A stretch of 64,000 nucleotides of DNA from Actinocrispum wychmicini. Lineage in GTDB: Bacteria > Actinomycetota > Actinomycetes > Mycobacteriales > Pseudonocardiaceae. The notes under the pieces were generated by a model. The model made no database searches. It saw nothing but the letters and a program-made list of their open reading frames with translations, and was not told the DNA's origin. Both the position numbers and the translations under genes were made by a program. Location: NCBI RefSeq assembly GCF_004345645.1, contig NZ_SLWS01000009.1, positions 430,248 to 494,247 on the forward strand, in the 5' to 3' direction. Below are positions 34,805-42,727 of the stretch, in pieces; within the stretch, counting starts at the first letter, position 1; each line of letters starts with the position of its first letter.

Positions 34805-36454
34805 TCACTGTATCGACGATTGCCCGCGATCGACCGCCATTCCCGCGATATCCTCCAATCGGCGCTGTTTGGTCTCCGGCGACGTCCGGGCGAACACCAG
34901 GATCGCCACCAGCAACGGCACCGCGCCCAACAGCCCGGTCACCAGCAACGACGGCGCCGCGATGCCGCCGAGCACCACGATCAGGATGAGGACACCGCCC
35001 GCCTTCGTCATCCCGGCCGTCCACCCGACCGCGTGGGAACGCACCACGGTCGGGTACACCTCGGACGCGTAAGCGGTCACCACGGCTACGATCGAACTGA
35101 TCCCCGACAACGGCACCACCAGCAGCGCGGCCAACAGGAAGTGCTTGTCCGCTATCGATTCCCCGAACACCGCGAACACCCCGACGGCGACCACGGTCAA
35201 CGCGGACAGGCAGATCATGGTTCTTCTGCTGCCCCAGAAGCCGTACAGCAGCGAGACCACAATGGTCAACGGCAGGCCGAGCACTGCCGAGTCGCGCAGG
35301 ACGTAGTCCGAGTTCACCTCGGTGAGGCCGAGGTGCTGCAGGTTGGTCGGCACCCAGAACTGGAAGCCGTAGGTCAACAGTCCGGCCGCGACCGCGAGCA
35401 ACGTGATCGCCGCGGTGGGCCGGGCGGCCAAACCGAAGAACAGGTCACGGTAGCCGGACCGCCGCACCGGCGCCGGTTCGACAGTGTCCGGGTCTCCGGA
35501 TCGCCACCCTGGTGCCGGTTCGTCGACGTCACGGTCCACCATCCGCGCGCCGTACCGGGCCATCACCGCCTCGGCCTGCTTCGGGTGGCCAGCCGCGAAG
35601 AGATAGCGCGGGGACTCCGGGATCCACCGGTTGAGCAGGATCAGCAGCAGTCCAGTTGGCAGGCCGATCAACCACAGCACGCGCCAGCTGAACTCGGGGG
35701 TCAGCGCGCCGGCCAGCCAGCTGGTGATCACGTACGCGCCGGCGATGTCCCCGCCGATCAGGACAATGAGCCAGCCGCGGTGCCGGGCCGGGATCGTCTC
35801 GGCGATGAGCACGAACGCGATGGGCAGCATGCCACCCGCGCCGATGCCCATCAGGAAGCACATCAGCACGTTCCCGCCGAACCCCGGCATCGCGCCGCAG
35901 ATCGACGTGGACACGAACAGAATCCCGGCGAACACGATCGACGCGCGCCGGCCGATCCGGTCGCCCGCCCAGCCCCACAGGAAGGATCCCGTGACGGTAC
36001 CGGTGATCCCGCTCAACGGCAGCCACGTGACCAGCAGGCGGTGGGCGCCGGTGAGGCCGTACTCGCGGGCCACGCCCGGCGCGACGAACGACAGTGTGGT
36101 CGGCTTCATCACGTCGATGGTGATCGCGAGCGCCATCACCACCAGCAACGCGACGTGCGCGAACCGGATGGGCACGTCGTCCATGGGGCGCACGGTGATC
36201 GCGGCCGCCTGCCTGCGGATCGCCCCGGACCGCTCAGGCAGTAGTCCCCAGAACGAAAGCGCGAGCCCGGCCACGATCGCCACCATGCCGAGGACCATCG
36301 TCAGGTCCGGCTCCATGTCGGCCATCCGGTACCCCATGTCCCCGGCCGACAGGTACATCGGCAGATGCATGACCACGCCCCCGACGCACAGCAGCGCGCC
36401 CGTCCAGAACGCGAGCGGATGCCGGAACATTCGTAGCCGAGCCTGGTCCTCCAC
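34805..36454 (-). CDS. MFS transporter
   Basis: A 549-residue, 12-helix major facilitator. The loop 2-3 signature region reads FLWGWAGDRIGRRASIVFAG, and the loop after helix 6 contains WIPESPRYLFAAG, typical of the sugar/metabolite porter group. The GTG at 36454 has no clear ribosome site; ATG 36430 (MFRHPLAFW) is an alternative start. It precedes the MetE-like and TetR genes in the same direction. Substrate unknown. Confidence 0.85.
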   Translation of the reverse strand: MEDQARLRMFRHPLAFWTGALLCVGGVVMHLPMYLSAGDMGYRMADMEPDLTMVLGMVAIVAGLALSFWGLLPERSGAIRRQAAAITVRPMDDVPIRFAHVALLVVMALAITIDVMKPTTLSFVAPGVAREYGLTGAHRLLVTWLPLSGITGTVTGSFLWGWAGDRIGRRASIVFAGILFVSTSICGAMPGFGGNVLMCFLMGIGAGGMLPIAFVLIAETIPARHRGWLIVLIGGDIAGAYVITSWLAGALTPEFSWRVLWLIGLPTGLLLILLNRWIPESPRYLFAAGHPKQAEAVMARYGARMVDRDVDEPAPGWRSGDPDTVEPAPVRRSGYRDLFFGLAARPTAAITLLAVAAGLLTYGFQFWVPTNLQHLGLTEVNSDYVLRDSAVLGLPLTIVVSLLYGFWGSRRTMICLSALTVVAVGVFAVFGESIADKHFLLAALLVVPLSGISSIVAVVTAYASEVYPTVVRSHAVGWTAGMTKAGGVLILIVVLGGIAAPSLLVTGLLGAVPLLVAILVFARTSPETKQRRLEDIAGMAVDRGQSSIQ

Positions 36455-36603
36455 AGCATCGATCTAATCGGGACACGCGCGCGATTTCTTCTTCCATCCG
36501 GCTGTATTCGGGCTGGCACCGCCTGACACCAGGCATTTTGGAAGACGATCCACTTCGGTGGCGCGGTTAGCGTAGCGCGGGACGCAGTCGGGAGGAGACA
36601 ATC

Positions 36604-37926
36604 GTGGCCACACAGCAGAATTCCGCAAGCCGGCGGTCGCGCCGGAGCCCTGTCGTGCTGCCCGCGCGGGCCATCCGGGTCGGCTGGCTGCTGGCCGCGA
36701 CGGCCACGCGGGTGGCCGTGCTCTGGCTGGCCACCCGTCCTGCCCGGCACCGGGCCCGGTTCGCCGGCAAGATGATCGACCTGGCCGTGCGGCAGATCAA
36801 CCGCGGCGGCCCGACTTTCATCAAGATGGCCCAGCTGCTCAGCACCCGGGTCGATCTGCTGCCGTCCGCGCTGTGCGCCAAACTGGCAACACTGCACGAC
36901 AACGTGCCTGCCATGCGCCCGAAAGTGGCACGACGACTGGCTGACAAGCGTCTCGGTGGCGCGCTCGACGAACTGTGCACAGAATTCGATTCCGACGCTG
37001 TGGCCAGCGGAAGCATTGCCTGCGTGTATCGAGCGACGTTGCGCGACGGCAGCACAGTCGCCATCAAGGTGCGCCGCGCGCGGGTGGATCGTGTGCTGCG
37101 GGCCGACTTGGCGTTGATGCGCACGGTGTCCAGGATGATGGCTCTGCTGCCGGCGTTCCGCAGTCTTCCCGTGCGCGAGATGGTCGACCAGCTCGGCGGC
37201 GCCATCGGTGCGCAACTGGACTTCGCCAGGGAGGCCGACGCCTTGCGGGCGTTGGCGGACAATCTGCGCGAACTGCCCGGTGTGCACGTTCCCGCCGTGC
37301 GGACGGATGTGGTCGATCCGAACCACACCGAAGGCATCCTGGTCATGGAGTTCGTGCCGGGCCTCATCCGGCGCTCCCCGGCCGACCTGCCGCCAGCGGC
37401 GGGGCCGGCCCTCGTGTCGCTGTGCCTGGACGCGGTCTACCAGATGTTGTTCCAGGACGGCTTGGTGCACAACGACCTGCACCCCGGGAACCTGTACTTC
37501 ATGGCCGACGGCTCGATCGTGATCGTGGACGCCGGGTTCGTCACCAGGCTGAGCGCGGGCGCGAAGAGGAGCTTCGCCGAGTTCTTCTACGCGATGGCCC
37601 TCGGCGACGGCGAGCGGTGCGCGGAGATCCTGATAGAGACCGGAAAGCGACCCGACAGCTTCGCTGTGCGATCCTTCCGCAAGGAGATATCGGAGCTCGT
37701 TCGAGCCAACAGTGGGGCCCGCTCGAAGGACTTCAACCTGCTCCAGTTCTCCGCCACGCTGTTCGACATCCAACGCCGGCACCAGCTGTACGCCGAGCCC
37801 GAGTTCGTGTTCCCGATCCTGTCGCTGCTCGTCCTGGAAGGCGCGATCAAGGAGTTCGCGCCGGACACCGACTTCCAGAGCAAGGCGGTCCCGTACGTGC
37901 TGGCCGCCCTCGCCGACGCCGCATAA
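36604..37926 (+). CDS. UbiB/ABC1-type atypical kinase
   Basis: A 440-residue protein from GTG 36604 with a strong GGGAGGAG site. It carries the ABC1 family signature in the KxGQ helix as TFIKMAQLLSTR, the Ala/Gly-rich nucleotide loop ASGSIACVYRA, the lysine VAIKVRR, the catalytic loop HNDLHPGN and the metal site IVDAGF in place of DFG. UbiB proteins act as ATPases in lipid or quinone metabolism rather than as protein kinases. A hydrophobic helix is near residues 20-45. The next gene starts 29 bases later and may be cotranscribed. Confidence 0.87.
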   Translation: MATQQNSASRRSRRSPVVLPARAIRVGWLLAATATRVAVLWLATRPARHRARFAGKMIDLAVRQINRGGPTFIKMAQLLSTRVDLLPSALCAKLATLHDNVPAMRPKVARRLADKRLGGALDELCTEFDSDAVASGSIACVYRATLRDGSTVAIKVRRARVDRVLRADLALMRTVSRMMALLPAFRSLPVREMVDQLGGAIGAQLDFAREADALRALADNLRELPGVHVPAVRTDVVDPNHTEGILVMEFVPGLIRRSPADLPPAAGPALVSLCLDAVYQMLFQDGLVHNDLHPGNLYFMADGSIVIVDAGFVTRLSAGAKRSFAEFFYAMALGDGERCAEILIETGKRPDSFAVRSFRKEISELVRANSGARSKDFNLLQFSATLFDIQRRHQLYAEPEFVFPILSLLVLEGAIKEFAPDTDFQSKAVPYVLAALADAA

Positions 37927-37955
37927 GCACAAACCACACTGGGGGAGGATCTGTT

Positions 37956-39530
37956 GTGCCGACGCACCCAGAACACTTGTTGTCCGAGAAGGAATCGCGC
38001 CCGGTGGCACGCCCCCGGTTGCGCTGCCTGAGCAGTGAGACGGCCGAGGGGGCGGACGCCGAAGCAGCCACAGACCTCCTGTTACAGATGGACTCGTCCG
38101 ACCGTCGGCTGCGGGCGGCCGGCCGCGCCATGCGCGACCACGCCCGATACTGCGAACGCAACCGGCTGCCGGTCGACCGTCCGGTGATCGCCCGGCTGAC
38201 CGAAGCCATCGAGAACGCCCGGACGCGTATCGCGCAGGAGCGTGTACTCCTCGCCGGGCACGGCACTAGCGACCGGCCGGAGTTGCTGTCATCCGGTGAA
38301 CTCGTGCTGCGTTTCGCTTTGGCCACCTATGGATACGTCCGGGACGCGCTGGAGTGGTGCGTGCCCGCCTGCGCCCAGTCGCACGCCGTACAGTTCTTCG
38401 ATCCTGTTGTGCAGCGCACCCCGGTTCCGGCGCACGCCCGGTACGGCGAGGCCTCGGTGCGTGAGGTGGAACGGCAGACCGCCGACCTGCTCGGTCTGCC
38501 CGGCACGCACACAATCAGCGCGACTTCGTCCGGCCAGGCCGCGTACACCCTGGTGGAGGCGGTCCTGCTGCGGGAGCGGCTGCGGCCCGGGGATCTGGTG
38601 CTGACCGCGTCGACGCTGCACCACGAGGCGGCCGACCAGCTCACCGCGCTGCCGTTCATCCGCACATTGCAGGTAGCGGGGCACACCGTCGACGACCTGT
38701 TGGCCGCTGTGGTGCGATATCAGCCGAGGTGTCTGTTCCTCGCACCGCTCGGTTCCACGGCCCGGCAGCACATCGTCGACGTCGGCGCGCTGCTGCGCCG
38801 CCTGACGAACGTCGCCACCCAGATCACGGTGGTCATCGACGGCACAACGATGTCCGGCGCGTTGCCCGGTGAGGTGTTCAGCCAGTCGCGTGGTGTGGAA
38901 GTGATCTACTACGAAAGCGCGTCGACGTACCTGCAACTGGGCCTGGACACCGCGATGGCCGGGATCGTCGCCCACCCGGTCGCGTTGCAGGGCGCGTTCG
39001 CCAGGCAGCGCGCGGCCACCAGCACGGTCCTCTACCGGCACGGCGCCGACCTCTTTCCCCGCTATACCAGCGAAATCCACCGCAGGCGGATGCTCCGCGT
39101 CGGACGCAACGCCGAACACGTGGCGACCGCGCTCGCGGAGAACGCTGCGGTGTCCGAACTCGGTGTCGTGTGCCATCCGTCCCTTCCCGGCCACCCGGAC
39201 GCCCACCTCGCACGCAGGCTGCCGCACGCAGGTGGATGCGTGACGTTCTGGTTCCATGACCCCGGCCGGAACCGGCGGGCGGATCTGGACGGCGTGTGCG
39301 CCTGCGTCCTGGCCAACGCGCGGGCGTTAGGAGTGCAGCTCACCGCCGGTGTCGGGTTCGGGTTCTCCGTGCCGCGGTTATGCGTGCTGCCGGCCGGGGT
39401 CGGGCCGACCGACGACACCCCGTGCTATCTGCGGTTGTCCGTCGGTGATCGCGGAGACCAGCTCCACCTGCTCGTGGACGCGGTCGCGTCCGCCGTCACC
39501 GACCCCGTCGCCCGTGTCCTCGCCGGTTGA
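37956..39530 (+). CDS. PLP-fold (CGS-like) protein lacking the Schiff-base lysine
   Basis: About 524 residues from GTG 37956, with GGGGGAGG 7 bases upstream. After about 150 helical residues the protein has a fold type I layout related to cystathionine gamma-synthase: ATSSGQAAYTLVEAVLL, a cofactor-ring Asp in TVVIDGTT, and the segment YYESASTYLQLGLDTAMAG. In relatives a lysine occupies the position of the T before YLQLGLD; the codon here is ACG, one base from AAG. If the alignment is right the protein cannot form the usual internal aldimine, so it is a pseudo-enzyme or binds PLP differently. Probably in an operon with the UbiB-like gene. Function unknown. Confidence 0.7.
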   Translation: MPTHPEHLLSEKESRPVARPRLRCLSSETAEGADAEAATDLLLQMDSSDRRLRAAGRAMRDHARYCERNRLPVDRPVIARLTEAIENARTRIAQERVLLAGHGTSDRPELLSSGELVLRFALATYGYVRDALEWCVPACAQSHAVQFFDPVVQRTPVPAHARYGEASVREVERQTADLLGLPGTHTISATSSGQAAYTLVEAVLLRERLRPGDLVLTASTLHHEAADQLTALPFIRTLQVAGHTVDDLLAAVVRYQPRCLFLAPLGSTARQHIVDVGALLRRLTNVATQITVVIDGTTMSGALPGEVFSQSRGVEVIYYESASTYLQLGLDTAMAGIVAHPVALQGAFARQRAATSTVLYRHGADLFPRYTSEIHRRRMLRVGRNAEHVATALAENAAVSELGVVCHPSLPGHPDAHLARRLPHAGGCVTFWFHDPGRNRRADLDGVCACVLANARALGVQLTAGVGFGFSVPRLCVLPAGVGPTDDTPCYLRLSVGDRGDQLHLLVDAVASAVTDPVARVLAG

Positions 39531-39540
39531 CACGCGCGCT

Positions 39541-39571
39541 GCCCGGCTGACCGCGTGGTGGTCAGCCGGGC
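39541..39571. terminator. Bidirectional terminator hairpin
   Basis: GCCCGGCTGACC (39541-39552) and GGTCAGCCGGGC (39560-39571) are perfect complements with a 7-base loop. It lies between the convergent PLP-fold and ribBA genes. Confidence 0.8.
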
Positions 39572-39584
39572 AACGGATGCTCTG

Positions 39585-40820
39585 TCAGGTGCCTGTGGCT
39601 TCGAAAGGCAGGCGCAGCAGGTGTCCCATCCTGTCCCGTTTGGCCGACAGGTAGGCCACGTTGTGTGGAGTGGCGGTCGTCTCCAGGCCGCGCCGGCCGA
39701 CGATGTCGATGCCGTACGCGGAGAGGCCGTGGTACTTCGCCGGGTTGTTAGTCATCAGCCGAACCTGCCGTACGCCGAGATCACGCAGGATGTGCGCGCC
39801 GACGCCGTACTCACGGTCGTCGACCGGCAGCCCGAGCCGCAGGTTGGCGTCCACAGTGTCCAGTTGCTGGTGTTGTTGCAGGTGGTAGGCGCGCAGCTTG
39901 TGCGCCAGGCCGACGCCTCGGCCTTCGTGCCCGCGCAGGTACACCAGCACCCCACGACCGGCCGCCGCGATGTGCCGCATGGCCAGGTCCAGTTGCGGCC
40001 CGCAGTCGCAGCGCAGCGAGCCGACCAGATCGCCGGTCAGGCACTCGCTGTGCACCCGGACAAGCACCTCGTCCCCGTCGGCGACGTTGCCGAGCACCAG
40101 CGCCAGATGCTCCCAGGAGTCCACTGTAGACTCGTACGCGATGGCTCGGAACGTGGCGAGTTCGGTGGGTATGTCGGCCTCACCGGCCCGGACGACCAGG
40201 CTGGCGAACGCCCGCCTGTACCGGATCAGGTCGGCGACGGTGACCACCGGCAGGTCGTGCCGGGCGGCGAACCGGACCAACGCGGGCCGGCGCATCATGG
40301 CCGTCCGGTCCCGGGTGACCACCTCGCACAGCAGCGCGGCCGGCCGCAACCCCGCCATCCGACACAGGTCCACACCTGCTTCGGTGTGGCCAGCGCGCTT
40401 GAGCACGCCGCCCTCGCGCGCCTGTAGCGGGAGAATGTGCCCGGGGCGGGCCAGTTCCATCGCCGTGGTCGAGTCGTCGGCGAGCGCCATCGCGGTGGCC
40501 GACCTGTCCGCCGCGCTGATCCCGGTGCTGGTGCCGGGCCCGTAGTCGACAGTCACCAGGAACGCCGTGCCGTGGCTTTCAGTGTTGTCCCGCACCATCA
40601 GCTCCAGCCCCAGGTCACGGGCACGCCGCGGGGTGACCGCGACACAGAGCAGGCCCGAGGTGTGCCGCAGGAAGAACGCCACCTTGTCGGGTGTGGCGTG
40701 CTGGGCGGCCATGATCAGGTCGCCCTCGTTCTCGCGGTCCTCGTCGTCGAGCACGACCACGATGCCGCCGCAGGCGAGTTGCCGTACGGCGGCTTCTACG
40801 GTCTCGGTGACCGGGTCCAT
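39585..40820 (-). CDS. ribBA: RibBA: 3,4-dihydroxy-2-butanone-4-phosphate synthase / GTP cyclohydrolase II
   Basis: A 411-residue bifunctional riboflavin enzyme. The synthase half has DDEDRENEGDL and GHTEAG; the cyclohydrolase half has the zinc cysteines in SECLTGDLVGSLRCDCG and RGHEGRG. It supplies both precursors of the flavin ring. The ATG at 40820 overlaps the regulator stop as TGATG, which fixes the start and indicates cotranscription. No other riboflavin genes are adjacent, so this is a stand-alone copy at the end of a flavoprotein-rich run; it may boost flavin for the flavin-dependent enzymes of the enediyne locus. Confidence 0.92.
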   Translation of the reverse strand: MDPVTETVEAAVRQLACGGIVVVLDDEDRENEGDLIMAAQHATPDKVAFFLRHTSGLLCVAVTPRRARDLGLELMVRDNTESHGTAFLVTVDYGPGTSTGISAADRSATAMALADDSTTAMELARPGHILPLQAREGGVLKRAGHTEAGVDLCRMAGLRPAALLCEVVTRDRTAMMRRPALVRFAARHDLPVVTVADLIRYRRAFASLVVRAGEADIPTELATFRAIAYESTVDSWEHLALVLGNVADGDEVLVRVHSECLTGDLVGSLRCDCGPQLDLAMRHIAAAGRGVLVYLRGHEGRGVGLAHKLRAYHLQQHQQLDTVDANLRLGLPVDDREYGVGAHILRDLGVRQVRLMTNNPAKYHGLSAYGIDIVGRRGLETTATPHNVAYLSAKRDRMGHLLRLPFEATGT

Positions 40821-41671
40821 CAGTTCTCCGGCTGCGGCGACGCGGCTGGCATCCGGAAGTCCGCCACGAAGGTGTGCAGCAGCGCCGGATCGCCGTCCAC
40901 CTGGATCGCACCGGCCCGCACTGCCTCGTCCGGGTCGAGTTCGCCGGTGAGCAGCGGCCGGATGTTCATCCCGGTCTCGATCACCACGTCGGCGCCGCCA
41001 GGCAACGGGCCCACCCCCGACGACATCACCCCGTCCCGCACATACGCGTACACCACGAGGTCGAACTCGGCGATCTGCACCTGGTAGCCGGCCTCGCGGC
41101 CGAACGACGCCTCCGGCCGGAAGTTCGACCGCAACGCCATCACGAGCGCGTCCGGGGTGATGATGTCCTCCGCCCGTGGCTCGCCCAGCAACCGGGCACC
41201 CCACTGGCCGAGCCGCACGGTGATGTCGTCGAGCTCAAGCCCGAACTCGGTCAGCTCGTACACCTCACCGTCCACTTCGTCCGGTGTGCGGCGCACGACC
41301 CCGCCGTGCTCCAGCTCCCTCAGCCTGGCCAGCAGGGTGTCCGCCGGCAGCCGCGGCAACCCCTGCTGCAGGTCGGCGAGCTTCCTGGGGCCCACCAACA
41401 GGTTCCGGACGAGCAGCATCGACCACCGCTCGCCGATCACCTCAAGGGCCCGGGACAACGCGCAGTACTGGCCGTAGGTCAGCCTGGTCATCGACTGGAG
41501 GCCGGTGATCACCGACTCCACCTCGCCGGCCCCGGTCGCCTGCGCCACCAGGCCGTCCAGGTCCGGCTCCAACGCGTCCCGCGGCACGGCGCTGGTGGAG
41601 AACTGGAACCCGTCTCCGATGATCGTCACACCCTGCCGGTCAACGACCAGCTTGCGTCCGGCATCCGTCAT
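40820..41671 (-). CDS. HxlR-type regulator with SCP2-like domain
   Basis: About 283 residues from ATG 41671 with GGAAGGA upstream. A central HxlR winged helix (YCALSRALEVIGERWSMLLVRNLLVGPRKLADLQQGLP then DTLLARLRELEHGGVV) is followed by an SCP2-like ligand domain (from about residue 185, ending in GDPALLHTFVADF). An N-terminal 70-residue extension of unknown function precedes it (KLVVDRQGVTIIGDG). The arrangement suggests a regulator that senses a hydrophobic ligand. It is coupled to ribBA. Confidence 0.75.
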   Translation of the reverse strand: MTDAGRKLVVDRQGVTIIGDGFQFSTSAVPRDALEPDLDGLVAQATGAGEVESVITGLQSMTRLTYGQYCALSRALEVIGERWSMLLVRNLLVGPRKLADLQQGLPRLPADTLLARLRELEHGGVVRRTPDEVDGEVYELTEFGLELDDITVRLGQWGARLLGEPRAEDIITPDALVMALRSNFRPEASFGREAGYQVQIAEFDLVVYAYVRDGVMSSGVGPLPGGADVVIETGMNIRPLLTGELDPDEAVRAGAIQVDGDPALLHTFVADFRMPAASPQPEN

Positions 41672-41756
41672 GTCGTGGTGTCCTTCCCGATGGGCCTGGC
41701 GGACAACCTCCATGATCGGCCAGGACCCCACCGGCGGACATCTTCCGGCGTGCCGA

Positions 41757-42299
41757 CTACTCGATCATCGCCAGCAGCCCGGAATACCCGATCTGGCGCA
41801 GCCGCTGGCCGGACTCCGCGAAGTACCCGGCGTCCGCGCGAACACCCAGACCGTCAACCATTCGGTTCATGAAGTTGAACAGCGCGCACACCAGCACCGC
41901 GTCGTGCAGAGCGCGTTCGTCCCAGCCAGCGGCGAACACGTCGTCCGCGTCGGCCTGCGTGACCTGGGACGGAGTCGCGGTGAGCTTGCCGACATAGCGC
42001 AACACCGGACGCAGCTTGTCCCCGACCGGCGCGGTGTCCAAATCAGACAGTGCGGCGGCCAGGAGCCCGGCCTCGACACCGAACGCCTCGGCGGTCTGCG
42101 TATGAACGCCGTGGCAGTACGAGCAAGCGTTGACCCCCGACACATAGGCGGCGATCAGTTCACGCTCCGCGGAGGTGAAGGGCGACTCCTCGCGCATCAC
42201 CAGTTCGTGGAAGGCGATCAGCGGCTTGGCGGTCGCCGGGTACGCCCGAAACACCTGAAGCAGCTTCGAGTCCTCAGGCAACGACGGCAGGTACGTCAT
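41757..42299 (-). CDS. AhpD-like peroxidase-related protein
   Basis: A 180-residue alkylhydroperoxidase/carboxymuconolactone decarboxylase-like protein from ATG 42299, whose start overlaps the upstream gene's stop by a few bases. It has the redox pair in NACSYCHGVHTQTA (CxxC followed by His), with helical flanks (ALHDAVLVCALFNFMNRMVDGLGV). Family members reduce peroxides with thiol partners. A second member is encoded at 57841-58458, sharing the FNF(M/I)xRxVDxLG segment. Confidence 0.83.
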   Translation of the reverse strand: MTYLPSLPEDSKLLQVFRAYPATAKPLIAFHELVMREESPFTSAERELIAAYVSGVNACSYCHGVHTQTAEAFGVEAGLLAAALSDLDTAPVGDKLRPVLRYVGKLTATPSQVTQADADDVFAAGWDERALHDAVLVCALFNFMNRMVDGLGVRADAGYFAESGQRLRQIGYSGLLAMIE

Positions 42300-42727
42300 G
42301 TGCGGTCCTCCACCCATCGGTCGATCTCGGCGCGCCGCAACCAGCACGCGGTGAGGTATGCCCGGCACGCCGGCCCGGTGGCCAACGGATCCACCGCGGC
42401 CACCGCACGCTCAGCCGGTGCCCAACCCTGCCTCGGCGACCCGGAACCGACCACACCACCGGCCGCCTCGGCAACAGCCACCCGCACCGACCGCCACCGC
42501 CGACACCCCACCTCAACGAGATCCGCCATGGCAGGCCTCAGCGCGGCACCATGCCGAACATGGTCCACCGATAGTGCGACGGCACCCGGATCCTCCGCCA
42601 TCGCGGCCATGCCCAACCCCGCCATCAACCGTTCGACATCCAAACCCAGCAAGATGATGCCCACCTCGGTGGAAGGCGGATCATCAACGGCCGGCATGGC
42701 GAAAGCGGTGTCCTGCGAGCTATCCAC
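42296..42727 (-). CDS. Hypothetical protein
   Basis: About 143 residues if started at GTG 42727, which overlaps the flavoprotein stop by 8 bases (GTGGATAG); ATG 42697 or 42760 are alternatives. The frame also stays open upstream through the repeat region of the flavoprotein, but that part is just the repeat read in another phase. I recognise no family. The C-terminal half contains CRRWRSVRVAVAEAAGG and a WLRRAEIDRWVED tail and appears helical. It is coupled to the AhpD-like gene downstream. Confidence 0.5.
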   Translation of the reverse strand: MDSSQDTAFAMPAVDDPPSTEVGIILLGLDVERLMAGLGMAAMAEDPGAVALSVDHVRHGAALRPAMADLVEVGCRRWRSVRVAVAEAAGGVVGSGSPRQGWAPAERAVAAVDPLATGPACRAYLTACWLRRAEIDRWVEDRT

